Shown piece by piece: positions 1-11,373 of a stretch of 64,000 bases of DNA (the stretch's first letter is position 1; every line of letters starts with the position of its first letter). The stretch covers positions 1 through 64,000 of the forward strand of contig NZ_JAAAMG010000022.1 in NCBI RefSeq assembly GCF_010500815.1. Reading direction: 5' to 3'. The position numbers and the translations under genes were made by a program. This DNA is from Jiella pacifica. GTDB taxonomy: Bacteria > Pseudomonadota > Alphaproteobacteria > Rhizobiales > Rhizobiaceae. Below the pieces are notes generated by a model. That model was not told the DNA's origin. It was given only the letters and a program-made list of their open reading frames with translations, and ran no database searches.

Positions 1-53
1 CGGGCCACGAAGCGCAGACGTTCGTCCATGACGGACCTTTCCATCCACGGCAT
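1..53 (-). CDS. IS481-family transposase, N-terminal fragment (continues off the window)
   Basis: Reading leftward from the ATG at 53 gives MPWMERSVMDERLRFVAR before the window ends. This opening closely resembles IS481-family DDE transposases, which start with a Met-Pro-Trp motif, then a short acidic/basic helix leading into an N-terminal helix-turn-helix. Only 17 complete codons are visible, so neither the catalytic core nor intactness can be judged. The protein would bind the element ends and carry out transposition. Its start lies about 25 bp inside the repeated terminal motifs, as expected for this family. Confidence 0.6.
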   Translation of the reverse strand, partial: MPWMERSVMDERLRFVA

Positions 54-121
54 CAACACCTCCCGCAAAGCGAAAAGTGTTACCCATGTCTCCGGTACGA
101 AGTGTCACCTATGTCTCAGGT
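1..121 (-). mobile_element. End of an IS481-type insertion sequence, cut by the window edge
   Basis: The stretch holds the first codons of a transposase reading leftward off the window (53 to 1) and a terminal region with two near-identical 19-bp motifs in the same orientation at 78-96 and 103-121 (tgttacccatgtctccggt and tgtcacctatgtctcaggt), 25 bp apart. Repeated motifs of this kind at element tips are common in IS481-family elements of alphaproteobacteria. The outer boundary near 121 is inferred from where the repeated motif stops; no target duplication can be checked because the other end lies outside the window. Confidence 0.6.
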
Positions 122-616
122 CGGGCAAATGTCCGACTCGATGCATGCGGTTGCCACGCCAATGGCGTGGCTGACTGCCGTATTGGCGATTGACAGGCTG
201 GGGACTCCCCGCAATTCTCCCGTTTTGCGAGCCGCTCGCGAGGAAGGCCGCGCCGCCATTCTGTGGACGATGGTGATTTCGGCCGCGGTCACGGCGACGT
301 CGGCACTTAAATCGTCGTCCTGTTCGGCAGCTGTCGGCGAGCAGGCCGAGCGGGCCTGTTGCGTCCTCCATCTGTCCGAGTGAGAGTGTCCGCGCCGTCC
401 GGAGCGGCTTGGCCTATGCCATGAATCCGATCGGCATCTCGAGCCTTTCGTCCTCGCCGCACGATGCAGCGCTCCGATCGCATGAGCAACGCTGCGGGTA
501 GCGGCGGCCGCTCCGGCCTGACCTTGCGCAAAGTCAAAGACGTCGCGACAGTTTTCGTCGATCGTCTCGCCGACAGATCGCCATTTTGCCGTGTCGCGGC
601 CACCGGAGCCCGTCCG
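122..616. other. Intergenic stretch between the IS end and the response regulator; no gene recognised
   Basis: Open frames exist on both strands, but none has a convincing ribosome binding site, start or family resemblance. A leftward frame that reads through this stretch into the antisense of the response regulator is best explained as a high-GC shadow. The region may be debris left by insertion of the neighbouring IS element. No RNA gene or clear terminator was seen. Confidence 0.4.
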
Positions 617-991
617 ATGACAGCTAAGAAAACCCTGGTCCTGGTCGTGGACGACGACGAAGCGGTCCGCGAATCGCTCAAATTCTCGCTCGAACTGGAG
701 GGGCTGGGGGTCGGTCTGTGCAAGACAGGCGAGGAACTCGTCGAGCATCCTCAGCTTGCCTCCGCCGAATGCCTGGTGCTCGACTTCAAGATGCCGGAGA
801 TGGACGGCATCGCCGTCATCAAGACGGTGCGCGCGCTTGGCTTCGCGACGCCCGCGATCGTCATCACCGGCCATGCGACCGCGGTGCTGCGCCAGCTCGC
901 CGCCGACGTCGGGGCGCATGCGGTACTGCAGAAGCCGCTCGACGGATCGGTTCTCCTCGACTGCATTCGAGAGGCCATCGGACTGCCCTGA
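617..991 (+). CDS. Single-domain (CheY/FixJ-type) response regulator receiver protein
   Basis: The 124-residue product is a lone receiver domain. The acidic pocket appears near the N-terminus (VVDDDE), the phosphoacceptor is Asp56 in LVLDFKMPEMDG, the conserved Thr lies in VITGHA and the Lys in LQKPL. There is no output domain, so it probably works by protein interaction or as a phosphate relay or sink. The ATG at 617 is chosen because a GGAG at 605-608 sits 8 nt upstream and the receiver fold starts directly after it; an upstream in-frame ATG at 464 would add 51 residues without domain character. A Crp/FixK-type regulator follows 236 bp downstream. In rhizobia such receivers often take part in oxygen or stress signalling with FixK-like proteins, but that link here is inferred from position only. 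No cognate kinase is nearby. Confidence 0.8.
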   Translation: MTAKKTLVLVVDDDEAVRESLKFSLELEGLGVGLCKTGEELVEHPQLASAECLVLDFKMPEMDGIAVIKTVRALGFATPAIVITGHATAVLRQLAADVGAHAVLQKPLDGSVLLDCIREAIGLP

Positions 992-1227
992 AGCGAGGCA
1001 CCGGAGACGCCGAGCCGCGCCACGTCCGAGCCGCCGAATAAGCCGCTCGCTCAAGTTTGTGCGGAATGATGGGGCGGCGGGCGGACCGGGAAGTCATGCC
1101 TTTCCGCACGTCTCCCGAGCCGTGGGCAAGCGACTACGTAGAATCCCTCAGGGGGAAACCGAATTTCGCTGAAAGCACAGCCGGATAATGTCCTCTCGAC
1201 CGATCGAAGACCCGAGGGGAGCCTTCC

Positions 1228-1980
1228 ATGCAAAGCAGCGCCGTCGCCCGAACTGCCATCGGAGACAGCGAGGCCGAATATCGGCCGACGTCGTCGAAAG
1301 GGCGTCTTTCCGCGACGTCCGCCGCTTTCGGGTATGCGCCGAGTGCCGCCACGCAGCCGGCCAACGAGAGAGGCGGCCTCGCGGCGGGCGCAGCGCTCGC
1401 CGGCCAGGTCCTTCGTTTCGACGAGGGGCGTGCGATCTATGCCAACGGCGATACCATCCGCTCCTTTTACAAGGTGATGAGCGGTGTCGTTCGGACATGC
1501 CTGATCACCAGCGACGGCCGCCGGCAGATCGACGGCTTCCACGCCGAGGGCGAGATTTTCGGCCTCGAGGCGGGCGGCGAACATCGCTTGGCGGCCGAGG
1601 CCGTGACCGATTGCGTCGTCGTCGCCTATCGCTGGTCGGGGCTCGAAGCCTTTGACGGCAGCGAGGGGGACACGGCGTTGACGGTGTTCGGTTTCGCGAT
1701 GAAATGCCTCAAGCGCAGCCAGGCGCACGCTCTGCTTCTCGGTCGACGCAGCGCCGCCCAGAAGCTCGCCGCCTTCCTGCTCGACTGGGCCAACCGCGGC
1801 ACCGGCGAATGCGTCGATCTCGCCATGACCCGCCAGGACATCGCCGACTATCTCGGCCTGACCATCGAGACGGTGTCCCGGACGATGTCGCAGTTCGAGC
1901 GCGACAAACTCATCGCCCTGCCTTCGAGCCGCCACGTCGTTCTGCGCAATCGTTATGCGCTGCAGGATCTCGTCGACTGA
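1228..1980 (+). CDS. Crp/Fnr-family transcriptional regulator, FixK-like
   Basis: The 250-residue protein has a variable N-terminus of about 60 residues, a cyclic-nucleotide-binding-like beta-roll (about 65-150) containing the phrase YKVMSGVVRTC, a dimerisation helix, and a C-terminal winged helix. The recognition helix carries the E-xx-S-R pattern (IETVSRTMSQFE), the signature of Fnr/FixK proteins binding TTGA-type half sites. The N-terminus lacks the Cys cluster of the oxygen-sensing FNR/FnrN group, so it is more FixK-like and would not bind an iron-sulfur cluster itself. FixK proteins activate microaerobic respiration genes, including terminal oxidases, and a remnant cydB/cydX pair lies directly downstream. 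No convincing TTGAT-N4-ATCAA box was seen upstream. The first methionine is weakly supported and an internal start is possible. Confidence 0.8.
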   Translation: MQSSAVARTAIGDSEAEYRPTSSKGRLSATSAAFGYAPSAATQPANERGGLAAGAALAGQVLRFDEGRAIYANGDTIRSFYKVMSGVVRTCLITSDGRRQIDGFHAEGEIFGLEAGGEHRLAAEAVTDCVVVAYRWSGLEAFDGSEGDTALTVFGFAMKCLKRSQAHALLLGRRSAAQKLAAFLLDWANRGTGECVDLAMTRQDIADYLGLTIETVSRTMSQFERDKLIALPSSRHVVLRNRYALQDLVD

Positions 1981-2374
1981 CGTCGAGATTGAGGGCATAG
2001 CCCTTGCCGGAGATCGATGCGTAAACGGATCGCTGCCGGCGCTTTCCCTCTATGCTGCCAAATTCCGACGATTGCGGCCCTTGTCGACTCCTTTGGGGAT
2101 GATCGACAGGGGCCGTTGCCGTTCCGCTTGGAGGTCGTCGGCAGACGCCCGGAACCTGTCCCGCACCGCGCCGCGTCGCAGGGCCGGCGTGTGGTGCCGA
2201 TAGAGCGGTGTATCGAGGGCTCGCGATGGGCCATGCCGATCCGATCGCGACTTTCATCCAGTCTCGATGGAAAATCGACGGACCGTCGTGGTCCGTCTTC
2301 GAGGCGTCGAAGGCCCGTCGGCTTGGAGCGGGCAAAGGACCGGCCGCCCCGAGCGCTCCGTGGACGACCGCAGC
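1981..2374. other. Spacer between the FixK-like gene and the truncated cydB; deletion junction region
   Basis: No recognisable gene. In an intact cytochrome bd locus this stretch should hold the 5' half of cydB, and cydA before it; neither is detectable in any frame. The recognisable cydB homology begins abruptly near 2375. A short inverted pair (TGTCGA at 2082-2087 and TCGACA at 2103-2108) is present but has no assigned role. Confidence 0.4.
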
Positions 2375-3001
2375 GGCCTCCCGGGCCTAGCGATGATCGC
2401 CATGCACGGCGCGGCCTGGCTCGCCTTCAAGGCCGAAGGGCCGGTCGCCGACCGGGCGGCGATATTCGGTGCGAGGCTGGGCGTCGCGACCGCCGTGCTC
2501 TTCGGCTTCGGCGGGATCCTCGTCGCCCTCGGCCTGTTCGGCGGCTACGCCGTCGTCGGGACCCAGGCTGCAGCGGGGCCGTCCAACCCGCTCTTCAAGG
2601 AGGTGGTCGTCGCGCCCGAGGCGTGGCTCGCCAACTATGCGGCCCATCCGCTGCTGATCGTCGCGCCGCTGCTCGGCATCGCCGGTCCGCTGCTGGCGGC
2701 GCTCGGTTTTGCGACGCGGCGGGACGGGCCGACCTTCTTCGCCTCGGCGCTCGGAGTCGTCGGCATCATCGCCACCGTCGGCGTCTCGATGTTCCCGATG
2801 ATCCTGCCGTCGAGCACCAACCCGGCGCAGTCCCTGACCGTGTTCGACGCTTCGTCGAGCGAATCGACGCTGCGCACCATGCTGATCGCGACGGCGATCT
2901 TCCTGCCCATCGTCCTCGCCTATACGAGCTGGGTCTACAAGGTGCTGTGGGGCAAGGTGCGCGAAGAAGACGTCAACGCCTCGGGTTCTGCGGCCTACTG
3001 A
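2375..3001 (+). pseudogene. cydB: Truncated cydB: C-terminal half of cytochrome bd ubiquinol oxidase subunit II
   Basis: About 208 codons match the C-terminal half of CydB. The MHGAAWLAFKAEGPVADRA segment, several hydrophobic helices, the PMILPSS loop and the terminal helix with the YTSWVYKVLWGK ending are all present. Full-length CydB is about 380 residues; here the first 170-180 residues are missing. The in-frame ATG at 2267 only adds low-complexity sequence without membrane helices, so it does not restore the gene. CydB normally pairs with CydA in the inner membrane to reduce oxygen with quinol. Without its N-terminal helices, and with no cydA present, this copy should be non-functional. 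The retained frame is open to its natural stop, suggesting the truncation is a fairly recent deletion. The intact cydX small subunit follows 91 bp later. Confidence 0.75.
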
Positions 3002-3092
3002 GCCGCCGCTCTCAAGTTCCGAAGCCGGCCGCTGCTGTGAACGATGTCCGTCCCGCGGCGGCGGCCGGCCCCCCGATCAAGGAAGCTCTCTC

Positions 3093-3224
3093 ATGTGGTA
3101 TTTCGCCTGGATCCTCGGCCTTGGTCTTGCCGCCGCCTTCGGCATACTCAACGCCCTCTGGTACGAGCTGCGCACCGTCCGTCACGCCGACGAGAGCGAA
3201 ACGCCGCCGCTGCCGACGCCCTGA
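3093..3224 (+). CDS. cydX: CydX, small accessory subunit of cytochrome bd oxidase
   Basis: A 43-residue protein starts MWYFAWILGLGLA and continues through one transmembrane helix (about 4-23) to LNALWYELR, followed by a short polar Pro-rich tail. The MWYFxWILG opening and the conserved Trp-Tyr-Glu after the helix are hallmarks of the CydX/YbgT family, which stabilises the haem groups of cytochrome bd. An AAGGAA ribosome binding site lies about 9 nt before the ATG. It sits 91 bp downstream of the cydB remnant, its normal operon position. With cydA and most of cydB gone it is probably an orphan, unless a complete bd oxidase is encoded elsewhere in the genome. Confidence 0.85.
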   Translation: MWYFAWILGLGLAAAFGILNALWYELRTVRHADESETPPLPTP

Positions 3225-3374
3225 AGGCCGGACGTTCGGCAGGCCGGACCGGCAGGCGGGAGTGCCTCCGCCCCGGCGGAGCGAGGTGCCTTGCGCAACT
3301 CGTTCCGGCATCACATCGCTCGGCGAAGCCGCTCGATCAGCAGAGTACGACCGCATCAACCCGGAGTCCGTTTG

Positions 3375-3917
3375 TTGGATATTCGACCGGTCAGCGGCGA
3401 AGCCGACCAGGACTGGGCTTTGGCTGAGGTCGGGCGCCACTTCCTCGGCGAGCCTGAACCGGGGGATCGCTTCGACGTTCTGTCGTCCCTCATCGAGGCG
3501 TACGAGGCGAAGGCTCGGCCGATCGAGGCGCAGGATGCCGTGGACGCGGTCAAGACCGTCACGATAGATCGGCGGATCTCACGCGAGGAGCTGGAGCCTC
3601 TGTCGGGCTCGAAGCCGCGCCTGTCGGAGTTTTTAGACCGCAAGCGCGGGCTGGCCGTGGCGGTGGCGGACCGGATGCACTCTGAACTGAAGATCCCGGC
3701 GCACATGCTTATCCGGCCCTACGCCATCGCGACGCAGGCGAGGGCGAAGGGAAAGCGGGACAGGCGCGAAGCCTGTACGTCGGCTCGGCGCCTTTGCCAT
3801 CGGAACGAGCGGCCGGTCTGCTATCTCGCTGAGGCGATCGACGCGTTGGCGTGTGCTCACCCGAGGCGTTTGGCGTGCCAGGTCAGGTGGTCTTCCATGA
3901 AGGTGGAGATGAAATAG
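3375..3917 (+). CDS. HigA-like XRE-family antitoxin with an abnormal C-terminal tail, probably decaying
   Basis: Residues 1-116 match HigA-type antitoxins: an LDIRPV opening, the EADxDWALAEV helix, a FDVLSSLIEAYEA segment, a degenerate helix-turn-helix (ISREELEPLSGSKPRLSEFL) and the typical LKIPAHMLIRPY ending. Such proteins bind their own promoter and neutralise a HigB RNase toxin. The start is taken as a TTG (3375, or the adjacent TTG at 3372) behind GGAG at 3363-3366, because upstream residues lack similarity. After RPY the family normally stops, but here the frame runs on for about 64 unrelated residues and overlaps the convergent frmB gene by 61 bp, suggesting loss of the original stop. 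No higB-like toxin gene is next to it. The DNA-binding segment also has atypical residues. Confidence 0.6.
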   Translation: MDIRPVSGEADQDWALAEVGRHFLGEPEPGDRFDVLSSLIEAYEAKARPIEAQDAVDAVKTVTIDRRISREELEPLSGSKPRLSEFLDRKRGLAVAVADRMHSELKIPAHMLIRPYAIATQARAKGKRDRREACTSARRLCHRNERPVCYLAEAIDALACAHPRRLACQVRWSSMKVEMK

Positions 3918-4693
3918 TAGCTGTGGTCGTAGCCGGGCTGCATGCGCAGCGTCAGGTCGACCCCGGCCTTGGCGCAGGCGGCTTCGAGAAGCTCGGGCTT
4001 GAGCTGCGCAGCGAGGAAATTGTCGGCCTCGCCCTGATCGACCAGCAGCGCATCGACCCTGGCGCCGTCCTCGATCAGCGCGACCGCGTCGTGCTTGCGC
4101 CATGCGGCACGATCTTCGCCGAGATAGCCCGGAAGCGCCTTGTGGCCCCACGGCACCTGGCTCGGCGCGACGATCGGCGCGAAGGCCGACACGGCCTTGT
4201 AGCGATCCGGAAAGGTCAGCCCGATGGTCAGGGCGCCATGGCCGCCCATGGAGTGGCCCATGATCGACTGACGGTCCATGTCGGCAGGAAAGTTCTGCGC
4301 GATCAGCCCCGGAAGCTCGTCGGTGACGTAGCTCCACATGCGATAGTGCTTCGCGAAGGGCTCCTGCGTGGCGTCGACGTAGAAGCCGGCACCGAGCCCG
4401 AAATCATAGGCCTTGTCGGCATCGTCGGCGACGTCCTCGCCGCGGGGGCTGGTGTCGGGGGCGACGAAGATCAGGCCGAGTTCGGCACAGAGGCGGCGAT
4501 ATTCGCCCTTCTCCGTGACGTTGGCATGGGTGCAGGTAAGGCCCGACAGATACCACACGACGGGCAGCCTTGCGCCATCGGCATGGGGAGGCACGAAGAC
4601 CGAAAAGGTCATGTCCGTTCCGGTTTCGCGCGAGGCGTGCTTGTAGACGCCCTGGGTGCCGCCATGGGCGGCATTGGTCGAAACGGTTTCCAT
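3857..4693 (-). CDS. frmB: S-formylglutathione hydrolase
   Basis: The 278-residue esterase-D-type alpha/beta hydrolase cleaves S-formylglutathione to formate and glutathione, the second step of glutathione-dependent formaldehyde detoxification in the cytosol. Visible family marks are VWYLSGLTC near residue 50, FVAPDTSPRGE, the nucleophile elbow GHSMGGHGAL, the acid-bearing QGEADNFL region and the catalytic His in YDHSYYFI. The ATG at 4693 is preceded by a GGGAG ribosome binding site. It is the last gene of a minus-strand group after frmA and an ElaA-like acetyltransferase, and converges on the HigA-like gene. The length matches the family (about 275-285). Confidence 0.93.
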   Translation of the reverse strand: METVSTNAAHGGTQGVYKHASRETGTDMTFSVFVPPHADGARLPVVWYLSGLTCTHANVTEKGEYRRLCAELGLIFVAPDTSPRGEDVADDADKAYDFGLGAGFYVDATQEPFAKHYRMWSYVTDELPGLIAQNFPADMDRQSIMGHSMGGHGALTIGLTFPDRYKAVSAFAPIVAPSQVPWGHKALPGYLGEDRAAWRKHDAVALIEDGARVDALLVDQGEADNFLAAQLKPELLEAACAKAGVDLTLRMQPGYDHSYYFISTFMEDHLTWHAKRLG

Positions 4694-4743
4694 GGTGCTG
4701 TCTCCCTCGTGAAATATGTCGCCGAACGCGGCGCGCGGACCGT

Positions 4744-5238
4744 TCAGGCTCCGGGCGATCCGGCTCGCCTCATGTCGATATGGGGTATGCCGTCCTCGTC
4801 GTAAGGCGCGGAGATCACAACGAAGCCATGTCGGCCGTAAAAGGCTTCGAGATGCGCCTGGGCCGAGATCAGGACGTCGCGGCCGGCAAAGCGCCACGCC
4901 GCATAGCGCAGCGCTTCCGCCATCATCTCGTGGCCGTAGCCACGGCCCCGGTAGGCCGCGGCCGTGGCGATGCGGCCGATCCGGATCGCGTCCCCGTCGC
5001 CAAGGATGCGCAGGCATCCGGCGAGATCCTCGCCGACGAACTGGCGCAGATGGATCGCTTCGGGGTCGCGCCCGTCGATCTCGGCGAAGACGCAGGCCTG
5101 CTCGACCACGAAGACGAGACTGCGCAGGCGCAGGAGATCGTGCACCTCCACGGCGGACAGTTCCTGGAACGCGTCCCAGCGGAACGCGATCTCCGGCCCG
5201 CTCGTCTCCGGCTCTGCGGTCTCCTGCGCGACCGTCAC
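4744..5238 (-). CDS. elaA: ElaA-like GNAT-family N-acetyltransferase
   Basis: The 164-residue protein carries the ElaA signature LxLRSLVFVVEQACVFAEIDGRD, followed by the GNAT acetyl-CoA loop IGRIATAAAYRGRGYGHEMM and a YGRHGF motif near the C-terminus. GNAT enzymes transfer acetyl groups from acetyl-CoA to amines; the ElaA substrate is not established. No ATG exists before the conserved region, so a GTG start at 5238 is used, only 2 bp after the frmA stop, which implies translational coupling. Its position between frmA and frmB places it in the formaldehyde detoxification unit, but no known step of that pathway needs an acetyltransferase, so the link may be co-transcription only. Confidence 0.8.
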   Translation of the reverse strand: MTVAQETAEPETSGPEIAFRWDAFQELSAVEVHDLLRLRSLVFVVEQACVFAEIDGRDPEAIHLRQFVGEDLAGCLRILGDGDAIRIGRIATAAAYRGRGYGHEMMAEALRYAAWRFAGRDVLISAQAHLEAFYGRHGFVVISAPYDEDGIPHIDMRRAGSPGA

Positions 5239-5240
5239 AC

Positions 5241-6350
<1,110 letters not shown>

Positions 6351-6550
6351 GCGGGCAGGTTTCCTCGAACGCGATGTTTGCCGCTTGGTAGCCGTTTCGA
6401 GCCGGCTTGCAAATACCTCCGGCACACAGCCGACGGCATGACCGGTCCGGGGATCGCTGCTGGCGGCGGATATGGCCGTCGTAGTGGCGTCGGCGAGGCC
6501 TCCCGAAGAGGGCTGCCCGGTGTGGTGGCAGCCTCGCAGGTCCGGCCGGA

Positions 6551-8467
6551 TCAGGCCTTGCGCTGCTCGCTGGGCCCGTCGAGGTCGAGTTCGCCGAGAA
6601 GCCGCTTCATCTCTTCCTCGAGATCGATTTCCTGGGGCGGTCGCGGCTGTCGCGCTGAATTCGCCGGGGCGGCGACGGGAGAGGGCGGCCGTTCCACCAC
6701 GGCCGTGGGACGTTCCTCGGAATCCGAAGCGTTTGCCGTTGCGGAAGCGGAGCTCGCGGTCGCTTTCGGTTGGGGTGCGGTCGTCCGAGGCTGCGGCTCG
6801 GGGCGATCGTCCGTGGCGACGGCCGGCGCTGGTGCGCCGACGGGCGACGCTGTCGCAGCCGCCGGAGTGGTGGCAGCGGCGGTCTTACCCGGATCGGAAG
6901 CGGCGGGCGCTCGGGGCGGAGGGGCCGGCCGCGGGTCGGTTTCGCGTCGCGGCGCTTTCGGATCGGCCGGCGCGTTGCCGGCATCCGTCCCCTCGCCACC
7001 CGCGGGCGCTTGCCTGGCAGTGGTGTCCGGCGCCGTGTCCGCTCTGGCCGGGCCGGCTGCAGCTTCGCTCGCACGTTCGGGCGCGGCGGCGGGACGAGGG
7101 GCGGGAGCGGTCGGAGCCGGCCGTGGAGACGCCGCCGCTGGGGGGGCAGACGGCTCCGCAAAGGCCGCGTCGATGTCCTGGCTCAGCTGCAAACTGAGAT
7201 CGGCCGAGAGAAAATCCTCGATACTGCGGCCTGCCGCCTCCCGCGATTCCGTTTCCGTCTTGCCATCGCCGGCGCGGGACGATGCCGGCGCCGTGGTCGC
7301 GGCCTCCGGCGGTTTCGACTGCGTCTCCGGCCGACCGTAGCGCCGGGACTGGATGGCGCTGGCAAAGCTGCGGACGGAGAGCGGTCGGCCTTCCTCGCCG
7401 GAGCTTGCTGCCGGGCGCTGCGTCGGCCTTCGTTCGGCCGCAACCGCGCTCGGCGCCGGGCGATGCGCGCCGAGATCGGTCGACGGGCCACGAGGGGCAG
7501 GATCGACCTTCGGCGCATCAATGGCGGGCGGTGTGCCGCCGCCGCCGCTGCCGGCGTCCTGGCGTGGCGGCACCGGCCTGGTCGCCGGTTCGGGAATCGC
7601 CAGTTCGGGCTCGATCTCGTTCTGCGGCCGCCCCGGCGCCTCGAGCGAATCGCTCTCGGTCTTAGACCGCAGCGTGGGCGTGGCGCGGGAAAATGCCATG
7701 GTCGAGGGATTGAGAGCGGGCGGCTCCGTCGGCTTCAACGGCATTTCCACCGACGGGACGGGAGCCGGCTGGCGGATAGGGCCCGGCTGGCGCGTCTCGG
7801 CCGCCCGCGTCTGCGCGGAGCCTGCCTGGCCGTCGCCATTCGGTCGCCTGGGTTCGGCGAGGGGGAATTCGTCCGCCGTGCCGCGGCTCCGGGGCGGCGC
7901 CGTCTCCGCCGGCTCTCGCGGTGCCGGCGCCGGGCGTGGCTCGGCTGCGATCGCGGGCGCGGGTCGGTCGGCGGGGGGGGCGGCCTGCGGCCAGCGGCCC
8001 GAGGGCGCCGGCGCCCGCTCGGCCATGGCGGTCTCGGGGCCCTGACCCTGCCGCGAGGCGGTCAAGGGCGGCGCCACGGGTTCACGGCGGCCGGACGTCG
8101 GGGCACCCGGTGAGACGGCCGGAACGTCCAGCCGCGCATCCTCGGAGCGGGTCGGCCGGGTCGAGGCGGGCAGACGGGTGATGGACGCCTCGACGAGGAT
8201 GTCCGTCTGGCCGCCGACCAGAACCAGATGCTCGACGTCGTCCCGTCGCACCAGCACCAGCTTGCGCTTGTCGTCGACGCGGGCGACGTCGACGACCTGC
8301 AGTCTCGGTGCCCGCATGCGTGGCCCGAGCGTGGCGCCGTTGGCCAGGAGCCGCCTAGCCAAGAGCATGACGACGATCGCCAGGATGCAGACCATCGCCG
8401 CGACGAGAGCCACCCAGACGATCGGGGCGAGACTTGCCCCGAACAGATCGACCAACCATTGCGGCAT
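6551..8467 (-). CDS. FliO-domain membrane protein with a very long disordered Pro/Ala-rich tail
   Basis: The 638-residue protein starts with one transmembrane helix (about 13-38, [20 protein letters not shown]), followed by a FliO-like cytosolic domain up to about residue 100 ([20 protein letters not shown], then [17 protein letters not shown]). FliO assists FliP assembly in the flagellar export gate. The remaining roughly 500 residues are low-complexity, rich in Pro, Ala, Arg and Glu, and end in an acidic helix ([15 protein letters not shown]). Canonical FliO is 90-150 residues and lies in a flagellar operon; here no flagellar gene is near. Proteins of this shape occur beside cckA in related genomes, so a separate membrane-associated role is possible. 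The ATG at 8467 follows AGGAGA. It is divergent from cckA across 291 bp. Confidence 0.65.
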   Translation of the reverse strand: MPQWLVDLFGASLAPIVWVALVAAMVCILAIVVMLLARRLLANGATLGPRMRAPRLQVVDVARVDDKRKLVLVRRDDVEHLVLVGGQTDILVEASITRLPASTRPTRSEDARLDVPAVSPGAPTSGRREPVAPPLTASRQGQGPETAMAERAPAPSGRWPQAAPPADRPAPAIAAEPRPAPAPREPAETAPPRSRGTADEFPLAEPRRPNGDGQAGSAQTRAAETRQPGPIRQPAPVPSVEMPLKPTEPPALNPSTMAFSRATPTLRSKTESDSLEAPGRPQNEIEPELAIPEPATRPVPPRQDAGSGGGGTPPAIDAPKVDPAPRGPSTDLGAHRPAPSAVAAERRPTQRPAASSGEEGRPLSVRSFASAIQSRRYGRPETQSKPPEAATTAPASSRAGDGKTETESREAAGRSIEDFLSADLSLQLSQDIDAAFAEPSAPPAAASPRPAPTAPAPRPAAAPERASEAAAGPARADTAPDTTARQAPAGGEGTDAGNAPADPKAPRRETDPRPAPPPRAPAASDPGKTAAATTPAAATASPVGAPAPAVATDDRPEPQPRTTAPQPKATASSASATANASDSEERPTAVVERPPSPVAAPANSARQPRPPQEIDLEEEMKRLLGELDLDGPSEQRKA

Positions 8468-8758
8468 GGCTTCGATATCTCCTCAACAGGCCGGCCTTTC
8501 GGCATATGCGGGTCCCGTAAACAGCGGTGCCGCATAAATGCAAGGTGGGCAAGCCTTTTGCCGGTCCAAGGCGGTTCGTCGTCCGCGTTGCCATTCGTCA
8601 TCGTCTTTCGGGCAAAGCACCGGATCGGCGCAAGGAACGGATGCTAGCCTCGCCCCGGCAGCGTCGATGGATGCGATGAAAACGCCGGTCGACGCTCGAT
8701 CGGTCTATGGGTATCCTTCACAACCAGCCCGAATCGTCGGGCAAAAGGGCAGATCGCG

Positions 8759-11293
<2,535 letters not shown>

Positions 11294-11338
11294 CGACCGG
11301 CTCGGACGGACCTCGCTGAATCAGCTCGGTGCGGTCTG

Positions 11339-11357
11339 CCCGGCTCCGGCCGGGTTT
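11339..11357 (+). terminator. Terminator-like hairpin after cckA
   Basis: CCCGGC at 11339-11344 pairs with GCCGGG at 11349-11354 over a 4-nt loop, followed by TTT. It lies 45 bp after the cckA stop and before the convergent psuG stop, a suitable place to end the cckA transcript. The T-tract is short, so efficiency is uncertain. Confidence 0.5.
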
Positions 11358-11373
11358 CCTGCTCAGGAGCGAT

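Noticed and set aside
116-1054. Long leftward open frame across the first kilobase
   Set aside because: It runs antisense to the well-supported response regulator and has no family resemblance or ribosome site; high GC makes long antisense frames common here.
2082-2108. FNR/FixK box at the TGTCGA...TCGACA inverted pair
   Set aside because: Half sites and the 15-bp spacing do not match TTGA-N6-TCAA.
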